Shown one piece after another: positions 30,201 through 43,605 of a DNA stretch of 64,000 nt. Below the pieces are notes generated by a model that was not told where the DNA came from, searched no databases, and saw nothing but the letters and a program-made list of their open reading frames with translations. The DNA comes from Anisakis pegreffii. Lineage: Eukaryota > Nematoda > Chromadorea > Rhabditida > Anisakidae. The position numbers and the translations under genes were made by a program. Positions within the stretch are counted from its first letter, which is position 1, and each line of letters starts with the position of its first letter. The stretch spans positions 1 to 64,000 of the forward strand of contig JAPYMA010000630.1 of NCBI GenBank assembly GCA_035041965.1, written 5' to 3'.

Positions 30201-33200
30201 CTTAATCACTCAACAATGATCGAATGATCACTCTTGAATTGATCATTTGGAAAACTTTTTTGCGGATTCAATTTGATAATGTTCTTCGGTATAAATTGTC
30301 TTGTTTAAATGGACCAAATTAATTTGTGGCGAAGAAGTGCTGAAATTTTTAAATGCTCATCAAAATGCTGACTCTAACTCATCTCAAAAACCTCCGCCGA
30401 GTGTCACGTTCGGAACTTCATCATATGCCCTCCTGACTCGAAAGTAATGTAACATGATCACAATTTGCGGAATTTTAGAGGGCAAAATCGATTAATTTTA
30501 TGCATAAAAATCAAGAATTCATCATGTGAACATCCGATTAGGACATATGATCGATAGTCGTCGTCGGCGTTCAACTGAGGAAATTCTAATTCATCTTGTT
30601 TTCTCTGAGCGCAACTATCCAACGAAGAATTATTCAGTGATAGGCACAGCGGCTTTTTTTTGCTGTCTTTCTTATGGACATTTTCTTCTTGAAATTTTCA
30701 GAACTTTTGGAAATTTCATGAAAACCACAAAATTTTCTTCGAATTCCGTTTTTTTTTGTTTTCTCCAAGAATTTCCTAGCAATTATTTTCTTGATTCTTT
30801 CGAGCGTGCAGCAATTATTTAGTGCATTTATTCATCTATCCATCCATCCATCCATCTATACATCGGTTCAGGTTGAAGTTCTTTACCCGATCGAATCAGC
30901 AGCTTCTTTGAAAAATGATTTGAATTTGTGGGAAAATTACGATACTTCGAAGATGCAGCAATGCATTCTTTTCACAACTTTTTGCTCGCTAAAAACTTTC
31001 TCAACTCAGAATTTGAGCGAAAAAATGTCTGAGTCCATCGACTTGTGGCTTAAATTTTGCGAGATCTCATGCAATATCTCCTTCCAGTTCATCGAACACT
31101 TTATTTCGCAATTGTGCTCTTCACCGTCTCAGTTGACTGATTTTGATTAAAGTTGAAACAGCATCGAATGCTCGGCTCAGCTGTCACCATGGTTGTGACA
31201 ACGGCGTTATTTGCTTATCGTTAGCGATGTTGTTCATACTCTATGATGATATCTGCAGTTCACTTCACTTCTACAGCTAGGCATCAAAGCATGACACTCG
31301 TCTTTAAGGTGCAAACTCTGAAATTTCCACGTATTTGCATCAGATTTTCCTGTTGTAAGCAGAATTGCACGAATAGCTCGTCGAGACATCCAATATCAAT
31401 CATTTCCTCTCAGCAAACGAATCATCCGAAAACGAGCAAAATTGTCAACGCCATCATCAGAAAAACGATCAAAATTGAGATGCATTTCTTACATTACACG
31501 CATTCCACACATTCGTGTGTTCCTCGTCAACCGATCATCTTTATCGATATCAAACAATGCAGTAGTCTACGTTCAGACAAGAGCCACTGTTAAAATCTCG
31601 AGCAAAAACCCATTAGTTCATGATATATCGTCAACCAAAATCCATTTAATTCTTTTGCACCTTTACATGATTTATCATCTGGAATCATAAGCTACCATAT
31701 TTTATTGAGCATTTTAGTGCATATCTTGAAATGGCATCAATTCGTAGAGATCAGCAAAAGACTAAGAAGAGCATTTGTCAGCGGATTTGATGGCTGTGAT
31801 CGGGAATCATGCGGAATTTTTCAAATTAAGCTGACTTTCACCAATTGAACAGTTAGAGATGACGTTCAACGCTTTCGAACGGATTACTCGGGACAATTTA
31901 TTTATTTTTTTGTTGATCGGATCCTTATCTCTTCTTGGATAGCCAATTATATAATGTCAATGGGTCGGAAGCAAAACGACGTAATCGATTAAAGGGATAA
32001 CTTGAATAGTTCCTTTGATATCGGTGCATTTTTTTGTTGGTAGGCGTCTTTTATATGCTTTATTAACTTTGATATCCTTTGATATTCACCACGAGATCGA
32101 GATTAAAATTAAATTTTATGGGCTGGAAAACACTCATCTAAAATCGTCATTATTCCTTGCTGCATATCCGAATCATATTCCAAACAGATTGATCGCTTGT
32201 GCGATCAAATACAACATATTCATACACGCTACCCGTTGTTTTCTGAATATTCTCAAAGAAGTTGTTTGACAGCACAGTAACAACAATGGCAATAATGTTA
32301 TTATAATAATGATGCCAGTTATAGCTAGCACTAACAATGATAGCAGCGATAAACAAGACAATGAAAGTAATAACCTCATTAATATCAATATCAGTAAGGA
32401 TATCAATAACAGTAACAATAATGATAGCTGAAAGTACGGTCATATTTCAGAAAACTTGAGGATAGGGAAACGGAGCTGGGAACAAGGAAGGGTACCGAAA
32501 TGTGAAGTCAATCTATAGGATAGAACAGAGGTAGCAGTAAGGCCACCACAACTGTTTCAACAATAATATTTTATTGATGCATACGATAAACTCAACAATG
32601 CGTTGTTGTCTTTGCTAAGAAGAACAAAACAAACAAAAAACGCAAATTCACTCTCATCCACGTTGCAGAACTCACTCGTCTACACTCGGTTGTCACTGAA
32701 ACCTCAGACTGAATTATTACAATTTGCAACAAAAATAGTGATGACATATCGTTCCTTTATCCATATATATCCATTTTATTCGCATGGACCATAAGTAATC
32801 GGTCGAGAAGGCCTTTTTTGATGATCGCTTTGAAATGATCTCCTCTTGATGACATCGAACAAACGCGCATTTCATGTTTCCTCCTTCTGGCGAATCGAAA
32901 TACGTGCACACAACGCTCTCTCCGATCAAACTTAATCCTTCAGGGGACGCGAGCACTGTGACCCTTTCCTCATTGTAAGATTTTTGTAATTTTCTGGGGA
33001 CTTTGCTCCCCAACGACCGCAGTCTCGAACTATAAGCAAGCAAGTACATCCTATCTGTTCATTCAGTTGTATCTGAATAACAGATCCTGGGATTCTACTC
33101 CTTCGATTCCCTCGTGTTGTTGTTTTACACGCATAACTATGCATGCTCGTTTGCATAATAACATAGTATTTTAAAATGAATGGACATCAACTAAATACCG

Positions 33201-34141
33201 AGGCGTGTCGCATCTTGTCATGAAAACGCACACGAAAGCATTCTTCATTTTCATTCCATTTTCGTGACGTTTCCAAGACGGTCGTCAGATGAATTGTTTG
33301 AGCGCTACTTAACAACACTTTCATCATTCATCACTGTCATAAATTTCGCGAAAATTCCATAGCAATTTCCTCATTAAGTTGTTTCAAGCAATTTTTATCA
33401 AACAACGCCGCCTTTTGCAGAAAATAATATTCCCTCTGGAGACAGAGGCAAACTGAAACACTTTGAAGTGTCCATAAAATTGCTGGAATTCATGTGGGGA
33501 GAAGCTGGAATGCACTTGAGGAGAATTTATGTGAACTGAAATAAGTAGCATTTTTTGGAGACGCTTTATTTTCAGTTCATTATTCATTCGAGCTCTTTCA
33601 GCGAGCAGCCAAGGTTTATCCAGTCTTCATATATTATTCATTATTGTTGCATTCCACTGCCGTCGTCGAATTGCTAGACAGATAAAAAACTGTTTCAAAC
33701 ACTCCTCACGAAAATCTTTTGATGTTCATTGCTTCTTTTGATCATGTTTACGTGTCATCTCGTGCGATGATACACTTTGCATTCCAATAATTGTAACCTT
33801 ATGACTAAAATATCTGAAATGTTTCATTGGATGGCTGAATACTGTCTTTTGATTGCAGTCTTTTGATCAGACAGTGTTATATGATCATTTTTCCGAAGCG
33901 GCATGTGAGTTTCAACCAGCTAAGCTTTATACACTTTATCTCTGAGCCTGAACCCATGAGTATGGATGTAACTAGGAATAACCTATTCCGGAAACAAATA
34001 CCAGTTATGAGATCCGATCATATTCAGTGCATGTTCAAAAGGACATGTTAGCAGAGCTTTTACATCTAACGAGTATTATGTGACAAACATTCATTATACT
34101 TACAAATAGAAGTGAAAGGAGTGAGTTCACTTCCAATGGCA
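24253..34141. other. Ten kilobases with no firm gene
   Basis: No complete gene can be supported. Coding-like islands were noticed on the minus strand at 24780-24928, 28897-28965 and 29107-29140, and a 110-codon frame at 32717-33049, but no full phase-consistent model could be built. Structure present: ATT-rich runs at about 25130-25270 and 32280-32420, a CCAT tetranucleotide run at 30836-30862, and an exact 21-bp repeat at 29998-30018 and 30436-30456. A gene-poor interval or long introns of an unseen gene are both possible. Confidence 0.4.
30836..30862 (+). repeat. CCAT tetranucleotide run
   Basis: A short run of CATC/CCAT units that by itself keeps neighbouring frames open, giving Ser/Ile/His-rich reading. 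Confidence 0.8.
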
Positions 34142-34683
34142 ATCACTGCCCTAGACCACTGTGTTGCTCATTATTGCAATTGGTTATGATTGCATGAAAA
34201 GCTATTGTCGGTGACACGCTCACTTCATACTGATTCACGTGGATTCTCATTCTTTTCAGACGTGTTGTATTCACTCTCATAGCTATTGCATGAGAATACC
34301 GTTCTCTTCATGACTTTTTATCATTCACTTCGTCTCATTTCGCTTAACAGTTACAATCAAATTCTTATTCTGTGACATACACTATTTACTTGATACGTTG
34401 ACGAGTGTTGACAACCGAAGTCAACAATACAACAATTGAATATTATTGTTCAACAACGTTCGACAATCAAATGATCAATTATAGAGTGTATTTGATTGAA
34501 TGAGAATTTGACTTTAACTGTTGAGTAAAATGAATGAGAAATTAGCAGAAGAGAACACTTTCGGTGATAAAAGTTATGAGAGCGATTACAACAGCTCGAA
34601 AAAGAATGAAAACCCTGTTAAAACAAATGACAACGATGTTAGACCCAGGCGAGCTAATGATATTCAGAAAATAGGAGAATGAA
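34142..34683 (+). mobile_element. Fold-back element, copy C
   Basis: Same orientation as copy A and very similar to copy D. It starts at an ATCACTGCCCTAGACCA box and ends with AGACCCAGGCGAGCTAATGA followed by AGGAGAATGAAGAG. The arms (CTCATAGCTATTGCATGAGA... and its diverged complement near 34570) can pair across the whole element. No coding capacity. Confidence 0.75.
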
Positions 34684-36255
34684 GAGTTTGCTTATTTCAT
34701 TTATCTAAAGGAACTCAAAATTCTGAATAATGAAGTGTTCATGACAAGTTGTGTGTAGTCACTTTAAATAATGCTAGAGTGCTGCATTCATAAATTCACA
34801 ATGAAAATGTCCAGTTGAAAATTAATACACAAATTGTTCTTGCAATAAGATATTTAGTTGATATCGAACATCTTAACGTATGCTATCCATCGTTGAACAT
34901 ATAACTGGTGGACACTTTTTCATTATGTTATGAGGAGCATGTTAGGCTTAAGACGATTAAATGCCTAGGCGCAAGACCTCGTTCATTCATACGATTGATT
35001 ACTGGTGCACAACCGAACGAAACCATTGATGGATAGGGTCGAGCCTTCAACGAGTCGTCTCAAGTCTTCATCATTTTTTCAGTCAGTTCTAGATGCTGCT
35101 CTCTTCCAAGTTTCCGAATTGCTCAACAAAGATACAAATCAGACTGTCTATCATCTATACTTCCATTCAAGCAATATCCAATGAATTCCAAAAATTTTGC
35201 GCATCATTTTCAAAGTATCAAAGACTTTCTCATAATTTCTATCATTTGCATGCGATAAGTCATTTGAATAAAATCAATGCCAATAATCCACATCCCGTGC
35301 TCTTCCATACCACGTTTCCCACGCAAAATTATTCCGAAATTTAAAAGTTGTCGATTTTCTCTACGTTTGGCTGCAATAAAGGTGCACTCATTTGGAATCC
35401 CGAGTATTTCAGTTAAAATGAGTTTTTTTTTGTGTGAATCGTCTTACACTTCAGTCAGTGCTCTATAGATCATCATGCATTCATCAAAGTTTCTGATCTT
35501 TCTTATCGTTGATATTCGCCTACGTACAACTCTTATTTCAGGACTCATTTACTATGGTCATTTATCTGCTGAAGTTATCAGTCGATTCAAACATTCCTTC
35601 GGGTCTTACAAATTTGTCCTTTCGTAGAAAAACTCAATAATCTTCAGTTTTGTGGCATTTCATTATATTCGGGAGTTGGAAGCATCGAATGCAATGACGA
35701 ATTTTCGTTGAATCCAAACAACACATTCATCTCAAAAACAAAAACAGTTCTGTGTTTCCATGCCCACAACATCGGTGAATAGATTGGTGGCTAATGGTTT
35801 TGCTATTCCGATCCGTTGGAAAATCGAAATTTCTTGGAAATAATCACCCTTAAGCTCTTCGCTCTTCCTTGCGAAGTAATTTTTTTGATAGTTCATTGCA
35901 TCGGATTGCATTATTGAAATACTGCTGCAATTAAGAGTAAACATAGCTTATCGCTGTTTACAAATTAGAATGACTAATTAATGAATGGATTTGGAGTGAT
36001 GGATGTTCGAACGCTGAACGGTTAGTTTGTCTGAGTGATCGGTAACATGTTTATCATTCATTATTTAATGGATTGCTTTTCGGTCATGTTTACTTATGCA
36101 AATTATCTGTGGTAATGAGCATTCCTTATTAGTTTAGTTGTGGAATGCTTACGATTAATACGCCCATCTTCATGGATCTATTCGGTTAGATTAACTATTT
36201 GTTACTGATCCGAAAAGATTATAACTGGTTTACTGCTGTTGACTGTTGTGAACAA
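34684..36255. other. Intergenic, nothing firm
   Basis: No gene is called. A minus-strand frame at about 35732-35920 follows a good ATTGCAG acceptor with an ATG 13 bases on and stays open for about 60 codons, but it has no domain and no second exon. Confidence 0.35.
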
Positions 36256-36871
36256 TTACTCTGAACAGTTGATCAAGCGGAATGATCTTTTTGAGTGCAT
36301 CTCTCTAGTGAACATTGGGTGACCTAAGAGAGTATCGCAAAACTTGTGTATTCGCCAAGTCGAAGTTAGAATTTCATGAAGACAAATGATTCCCAGTGCT
36401 GTTATTTGTAGCTGCGAGGAAGGAAGGATGTCGAAGAAAGACGAGTGTGATATTAGTGGTAGTGGTGATAAGAGAGATCGTATTCGATGATTAAATGAAT
36501 ACATAAACTTTCGAGATTATTCCTAACTGAGAGTCAGGCGTGTTCATCTCGTAACGTTCACTGAATTCATCACTGAAATTCAGCATATTCAAGTGATGAC
36601 TCGAAATGTTTATGAATGAATTTAAGTTTGGCTCGTTGATAGTGTAAACAAGCTTTAAAGTTGCCAAATGTTTTGCCACTGCTCTGAATGTATAATTCAT
36701 AAGGGTATCTGAACTTATTTCATAAGTGCTTTTTATGTTGCATACTACTGCGCTAATTGCTTCCGTCGTTGATACATTGAAAATAGTTCGGCGCCATGAA
36801 ACTCTTGCAGACAACAAACCTATTCCCGATGGAATATCAACATATCGATAGAGCCACTTACGCGATAACAG
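36256..36871 (-). CDS. 3' part of an unrecognised gene (two exons)
   Basis: Exon 36871-36509 opens after a good ATTGTCAG acceptor and is fully open for 121 codons to a GTTTAT donor. Exon 36411-36256 follows a CTCGCAG acceptor in the same phase and ends at a stop, adding 51 residues. The 172-residue partial product includes KWLYRYVDIPSG, NYTFRAVAKHLATLKL and LGIICLHEILTSTWRI, which look like amphipathic helices, but I recognise no family. Upstream exons, including the start, should lie to the right and were not identified. A chance NEP tripeptide occurs in it and is not evidence of a glycosidase. Confidence 0.42.
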
Positions 36872-37684
36872 CTGACAATTGTCGATGAAATGACTCTCAC
36901 TTTGACATCAGCCATTCAAACCATTTCAGAAGAATTTTAAATGTCAAGAAGTCCAACGCTTGTAGCTGTGCTAAGTAGACGCACGAGACGTTTTACTCAT
37001 ACATATCTTATTTTTGGAGTTAGATATGAGCCAGATCTGATAGAAAACTTGACGTGATTCTTAGTGACAGTCGATTCAGGTTAAATGCAGTGCTTCAGAC
37101 CATCTTTGTCCCCATTTCTGCAATAACTCGATATTTTTCGCAAGAATCAAATCAAGAGATATTGTTCTGTATGAAAAGTATGTGTTCTAAAGAGATAGAA
37201 AAGAGAGATAGAAAACTTTTTGAAAGTACACCATACGGATGAGCGATTCCATTCTATCGTCGATCAGTCACCGTAAATATACATCTGATCTCTCACTTGC
37301 TAATTGATCCGTACTTATGAGGATTCGAATAGTGGAGTTCTCAAGCGATTCGATAGGTGCAGACATGAGCTAGTTATTACCCAATAGGTGTATGTGTATA
37401 TTGCGGAATGGATTCATAAGTGTTCACAAATATGTTTCGTTCATCTCTACAAATCATATCAATAAAAGTCTACCTGCAAATATTCATTCATTCACTCGCA
37501 ATATGCATAAATTTTCACAAAACAATCGCCCACTTTTCGCCAAGACGTTCTCCATTCAGATCCATGAGTTATTACAGCAGAAAATGCCGTGTTGAGATAT
37601 AGGAGCATGAGATAACGATGACGCAAGCGTACTTGCTTGCTGGTATTTCGCAATTAGATGCACTTCTTGTGCTGGGAGATAATT

Positions 37685-37923
37685 TCATCGTCGCGATAAT
37701 TCCAATGCCAACCCAACCTCTTTTGCTCCCTTCGTCACTCCCTCGGCTTCATTCCTCTACTCAAAACTAGAATTTCAACAAATTACCTTGAGCTTTAGTT
37801 ACTCAATCGCTCAAAACGTTCAGCGTTCACCCTACAAGCACCAGAACGGACAGCTGCCTCGTTTGTGATACTCTTGACGGCAATCAAATCAGAAATTCGA
37901 ATCTCACTCATTCGCTCGTTCAT
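37685..37923 (-). CDS. Possible small two-exon gene (54 residues)
   Basis: Exon 37923-37831 begins with ATG and encodes MNERMSEIRISDLIAV followed by KSITNEAAVRSGACR. A GTGAAC donor and a TTGAGTAG acceptor remove a 74-base intron. Exon 37756-37685 adds RNEAEGVTKGAKEVGLALEL before SRR-stop. The product is short, charged and soluble. No family is recognised. The opposite strand is also open across exon 2, so the strand is not certain. It could also be the 5' end of the unrecognised gene to its left. Confidence 0.33.
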
Positions 37924-39238
37924 TTACATTACACTCCTCCGACTGATGAGAAGTTTCTCTCATGTGCCTTTCTTCGAAGACGCCTAATGTAATGTAATGT
38001 ATTGTAATGTAATGTAATTGTAAAATGTAATTTAATGTGAAGGTAATTTCGCATTATTCAGTACTCCATCTCAATAATGATGTTCCATGTTTTGATGAAC
38101 TTTCAAAATTTGTTTTCAATTACTAAGTTGTATTCGTGTTCTACTTTCGTTTTGATAACGGAATAGGCGAGGGCTTTCTTCGCATGTTCACGTATTTATG
38201 AAACTGAACGCTAACTTTATCATATGCTTTCGATACAGAACGATTAAGCAAAAACGCATGTCTAGCATTACATTTCGTGCTTGTAATAATCATTCGAAAC
38301 ATTCCCATATGATGTTCCGTTTCATTGCATTTAGAATCAGAAAACAAGTTGAACCGGGAATGTGTGATCGTATAAATAAGAAATTGTGGTTGGCATTGGC
38401 ATGTCAGGGTCACGAGCGACTCCTTTATTCGCTTCTTTCCAGCGATTTCCTTGAACTTGGACAATTAAGCCTTTATCATAGGATAGGACAATACAGCAAA
38501 GTATGAATATCACACAGACGATATGCACAAAGCGTAAACGATAGCTAAAAATAAACACAAATCCTATAAAAAGTAAAGTATGTCAAGTGTCAAGTATAAT
38601 TGATCCCACAACCCTAGATTTAACTTGTTATCAAATATTGAATACAATGAAATGAAAGATCATTATCATTTCGTTATCACTGATAAAATCTCAGGAGGCG
38701 GTCTTGTCTGGTCGGCAGTCTTTTATCAGTCCTCTAAAAGCTGCGCCGCCATTCCATCTGCTGCTGTTGTTTTACAGCCCTTGTTTCAACGTCTTTTTAT
38801 CTGATCGTTTTGTTTGCTTATTTGCTGTTCGTGATACTTTTTCGTGACAATTGGAAACTATCAAAGAATTCACCAAATGGTCCAACGTACCACAATTTTT
38901 GCTTTTCACTCCACGCCAAAACGTCCGATTGTTGTCTGCGAGTAGGTTTCCGAGGAAGAGCTCAGTTTCGATTGCATAATCATCACGTTTAGTTTACAAT
39001 TTCAAGCACCTCACTTAATGTGTGATGTATTGAGGTATTGATTTCGAATGAACTTTGTTCAAGAAATGAGAGAAGATTTACGCGACGCCATCCACCTTCA
39101 AACGATCCATTTGCATATTGATTTGATCTGCTAGTCGCCTGAGCTCTTTTCATGCGAAAAATATCACTAATCGACTTATAAAAGTCTTCACTAATCATAC
39201 GCAGTTTCAGTAAGAGTTTCGTTGACGAATCACTGAAA
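37924..39238. other. Upstream region of the GPCR gene
   Basis: No gene is called. An imperfect ATGTA pentanucleotide run lies at 37989-38035. The last part should contain the promoter or trans-splice region of the GPCR. A TTTCAG at about 39205-39210 lies 28 bases before its ATG. A minus-strand frame runs antisense through 38989-39372. Confidence 0.45.
37989..38035 (+). repeat. Imperfect ATGTA pentanucleotide run
   Basis: About eight TAATG/ATGTA units with a few interruptions. Confidence 0.8.
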
Positions 39239-42200
39239 ATGGAGCTGAAAGAAAGCAATCTGAGTGTCTCTACGTTATCTTCGATTAATTTCGATACGAC
39301 GACCAAAAGTGGTTTTGTGGATGGCGATGATACGTTGGATTTATATTTATTCATACTACCAGCAATTGTCATATTTGGTTTATGTGGAAATATTATCTCG
39401 TTGGTGACTATTTTTCATACACGTCTGAGAGAAGTTTGTTTTCGTGTGCATTTTGAAGGGTATTCCGAATGACAAATCACTCTGAAACCGAACAGCAGGA
39501 AATATCGGAAAAAAACCTTGCGTCAGCCAAACAAATGAGCACTATTCTCAACACCAAAATCCCTATCCATTCTGCTAGTCTCCTTAGAACTGAATCGGTC
39601 CCATGACGCGACGACGGATTACTTCCAAATACAAATCAGCGAATGCATTCGATCACTAGGTCCCAAGAATGTGCTTCCATCCCAGTGATGTTTGTAGATG
39701 TTCAAAGTTTCATCTGCTCATTCCATAAGACATGAACAGCAAAGATAGCGATTATTCTGAATATAACTGATCTAGAAGAGCAAGATTATGTGGTTGTAGT
39801 GCAACAACACATTAAAATGACCGTAAATCGGTCGATAAATGTTGCATATCGCTAATTGTTCTAATGCATTAAGTTCTTGCCCTACTCGTTGGATCGTACA
39901 TCCGTACTATTCGTTCCTTAATGTAGATGAGCCATTCCTAAATACATATGAGTTGATTCTTAATCTTTTCATTTAATCCTCAGAGAATTTTTTCCACACG
40001 AGAATTTTTCTCAATCCTTTAATCCATAAGTTCAAATCTATCTATGTGAACGTTAAAACCAGAATCAGTTCATCACAAAAAAGCCAAGAATGAACGAACT
40101 GAGAATTCATAACTTCTTTCAAGTGCACATTTTAAAAGACGAATAAAAAATCATTGAATAGACTATTCCACATCAAAGATTTTTCAACATCTTCTAAACA
40201 CACCGAAAAAAAAACAATAGCTTCAATCGTTCGAGTGTAACATGAATACTATCAAGCACTATTGCAGATGCTCTCAAAAACTGAAGGTATTAGATCAAAA
40301 AAAAACAAGTCAAACAAAGATAAGAAAGCTCTAGCATTTCTTAAGAAATTTACTGATGTGAGTGAGTTTGGTTTACGGTTACCTAGCCAACTGCAACAAT
40401 TTCAAAAAGTTACCATTTCAGGTTTCTGCAAATCACTACCTCATTGCGTTGACAACAGCAGATAGTGTGTTTCTGATCGGCTTGCTGTTGATTCTATTCA
40501 AGTTTGATTTCGTTGCATATGAGCTGTGTGTGATCATTGAATATATCCTGACAACCTCATCCTATGTGAGCAGTTGGTCTATCGCAGCACTCACCATTGA
40601 ACGTTACTTGGCTGTCGCACATCCACTCAAGCATGTTACGGTAAGTCTATTGGGTACCCGATATAGAGACAGTCCATTCAGTGCTGCTACTTCAAATGAT
40701 GAATGTTTATCTTATGTGGTCTCACGATTAACAGCTATACGACATCAGATCGCAGTGAAACAGCTGTCGACATGCAAGACAGGACCGTTTTGAGGCGGTC
40801 GACGGACATTGAACCACTCACTGATCACAAGGCATTCGCTGCTTTCCATTCTGATCTGTTGCTTGCGAATATCGGTCTAAATTTGAAGGATCATAATAAG
40901 TTTTCGACAGCGCTACGAATTCACTCTCTAAGATGATGAATGCTTCGAAAGAGCTGAACAGCAAATTCTAGAGCATCAAAAAGCAAATTTGTGCGAGTCG
41001 ACCAAAAACTTTGTTCTCAACCGAAACACAGTTATGTCCTTCGTCAAGATATTGCTTGCTCTGAATTAATTTCATTTTATTTTCTGCCAATAAAACTGCT
41101 TACTAGAGAAACCAAGTGCGCACTTCAACGCTGTGAGAAAAAAACAATCAAATAATACTGGAAGTTCACGGGCAAAATCCGGATGAATGTGAATGAAATT
41201 TCGCTCTCTTCTCATCCGTTGATACAATAAATTGAATGAAGTGAAGATGTCATCATTCTAAAACGACTTAATTTATCCCATCCAACAATAATTCTTATGA
41301 GTGCTATATGCCTTCGGATGTTTGCGCTCAATTTACTCGAATTTGATTCTGGGACAGCATTGTACTTCTACTCATCAATGAGTATGGCATGATAAGTGAG
41401 AGATTAGTATTCCAATCCCGTACATCTTCACATTTCTTTATTTGACATCTTTTTTTTGAAAGGATGAGAAAAATTTTTCAAATTGATCAAATTTTCGAAT
41501 ACATCGAAAGATCAAAAAGTTGCTGGATAGAGAAACGTGAATGCTCAATGCACTCGATCAAAAACAAATCGCTTTCATGTCCTTTGAGGGACGAACTCCT
41601 AGGCTCATTTACTGTTCAGTAAATTTGATTCGCGAAGAGGATTTCTACACAACATGAAATACGATGGTATTGCTGTTGCAAAATAAACTTTATCGGATGG
41701 TGGATGAGACGTTGATAGGAAGTGAAACATTATGCAGATTAGACGGACTGTGAAACATCAACATTACGTGTTATTGGTTGATAATGTTTGATGTGTTGTT
41801 GGAACTTATTTCTAATTGTAAATTTCATTCCGAATGAGAAAAGTGAATTGGAAAATGTGGCGAAATTCTGCCATTTTCCAATATGAGGTAATCCTCATGG
41901 TACCCACTGAATTTTCATTCAATTATTCGAAAGAGTTTTCAGATTTTCAAAGTTTTCTTCTTCTTTTTTCAAATGTACCACAAAACCTTTACACTTATAG
42001 AGAAGTGTTCACAAAGTAACGCAAACTTATTCAACTTCTTAAGTGCCTTCATGCATGTATGCTGTGAGAAATGCTTAATTGCTCCGAAGTAATTGAAAAA
42101 TTCCACAATACTTCGATGGTTCAGCAGAAGAGATTAAAATTCAATGAATTTTATCGCTAACGAGAAAAAATTCTCGATGGCTGATTTCAGTTGAATAAAA

Positions 42201-42420
42201 TCAAATTTCAGTACGGTCATGTGGAGCGTTGGAAGATAATTCTGTGCTGGTTACCCATTCCATTTGCATTCAATTTCATTCAGTTCATTTCACTAATTCC
42301 CTACGACGATGCCACAGATCCACATTATCCGAACATTCGAAAATGTGTTCCGTATGATGGAAGTCTTCAGGTTGTTTGTTTATTCAACATTAAAATTCTA
42401 CATTAATGCATCTTATCCTA

Positions 42421-42487
<67 letters not shown>

Positions 42488-43605
42488 GGTAAAAACTGTG
42501 GGACGCAGCCTGGCTCGCTAAAAAAGTGATATCCTTATCTCGCAATCTGATCTACTTAACTCGCAATGAAACACTCGTGAACATTCATTGCATGACCAAG
42601 AAGATGTCTCATATGTGAAGAAGTTTGAAATGATGAATGATATCGATTACAGATGATTGCCGAGACAGCAGATGTGATATTGTGTTATCTAGCACCGTGC
42701 CTGATCGTTGTTGTACTCAATCTACTAGTGGCCGGTAAAGTGAAATCGTCAAGTAAAGGATTCCAGCAATGTCAGGGTACAGATTCACGCCAAAATTCCA
42801 GACGACAAGGCGGCTCTAGCACTCATAACGGATCGATGAAGTAAGTGGGCAATAATCTTCGATTGTCTTTGGTTAACCTCGAATGTTCTCATTGCAATTG
42901 AATGATTGAGCAGAGAATCTGGTGATTGATGCAAAAAATTGGTGGATTTTTAAAGGATTCTTCTGGTGGTGCCGATAGTGTATATCTTATTGAATACACC
43001 GTTTTATTTGTTGCGTATGGTCGATACAATAGCGTTGAACGTTTTTCAAAGTAAAGAGTTCTCGATAATGGGCGGTTTAAACGGTGCAGGCATTATATTC
43101 ATCTATAATACGTCACATTATCTCTACTATTTCAATTTCGCTTGTGATGTTATCGTGTACGCTTTCTCGAGGTATGTATCAGAATTATTCTGCTGTTCTT
43201 TCTTGAAGGCAGAACTCATTCGTTCTATTTGAAATGATTTTATCAGATTGTCTGATGCTCACGATCAGATGGATAACATTTTCAGATTTTATAAATCTTC
43301 TGCAAATCCAACATAAAATGGGAAATTCTCCGATCTCGGTTGAAGAACTGAAAGCGATTTGAATGAAAAAACGATCAAATGTGAGATTCTTTATTGAGTG
43401 AATGACCGTTTCTTGTTTCAGTTCAAATTTTCGTGGAACAGCCGTCATTGTGTGGAGGCAGATTTTGTGTCCGAGATACCGGCAAAGTAAACTGACTCAT
43501 ACGGATCGAGCCAGTCGATACAGTTATCGGTTCACGTCAATCGCTGACCCTGACCGCGTCTTCACGTTCAATTCGATGTCGAGTCGGAGTGCCACGAACA
43601 TTTGA
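39239..43605 (+). CDS. Rhodopsin-family neuropeptide-type GPCR
   Basis: Six exons, 39239-39433, 40422-40640, 42212-42370, 42653-42840, 42956-43171 and 43422-43605, join in phase to 386 residues. Seven hydrophobic segments are visible: TM1 with GN (Asn about 51), TM2 with ALTTAD (Asp about 79), TM3 ending in ERY (125-127) then LAVAHPL, TM4 WKIILCWLPIPFAFNF, a second extracellular loop with Cys (RKCVPYDG), TM5 ending in LLVAGKV, TM6 with NTPFYLLR, and TM7 reading DVIVYAFSS where NPxxY is usual. The N-terminus has an N-glycosylation site (NLS) and the tail is Ser/Arg-rich. The ERY motif, the loop cysteine and the TM7 form fit peptide-receptor branches of class A; the ligand cannot be read. Intron 1 (988 bases) and intron 2 (1.57 kb) are long; intron 3 holds an AAT microsatellite. 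Confidence 0.9.
42424..42486 (+). repeat. AAT trinucleotide microsatellite
   Basis: About 21 uninterrupted AAT/ATA units inside intron 3 of the GPCR gene, 54 bases after the donor. In one frame it reads as poly-Asn, but the exon ends at 42370, so it should not be translated. Confidence 0.95.

Noticed and set aside
31243..31690. Two long overlapping plus-strand frames
   Set aside because: The strand is rich in CA and TC, which lowers stop frequency in all frames; no domain or splice structure was seen.
32717..33049. A 110-codon minus-strand frame with reasonable codon usage
   Set aside because: Single frame without domain or clear start. It could be real but cannot be supported.
36591..36650. 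A TINEP-like stretch in a minus-strand frame resembling the GH1 acid/base motif
   Set aside because: No other GH1 motif surrounds it, and the true GH1 gene is complete at 1.9-7.6 kb.
37989..38035. A short CRISPR-like or telomere-like repeat
   Set aside because: It is an imperfect pentanucleotide microsatellite without spacers; the organism is eukaryotic.
38989..39372. A 127-codon minus-strand frame
   Set aside because: Its upper part is antisense to the homology-supported first GPCR exon, and no splice partner or domain was found. The lower part stays unexplained.
42309..42521. A frame with a long poly-Asn tract in the GPCR gene
   Set aside because: It is the AAT microsatellite in intron 3; the upstream exon ends at 42370 at a good donor and the next begins at 42653.
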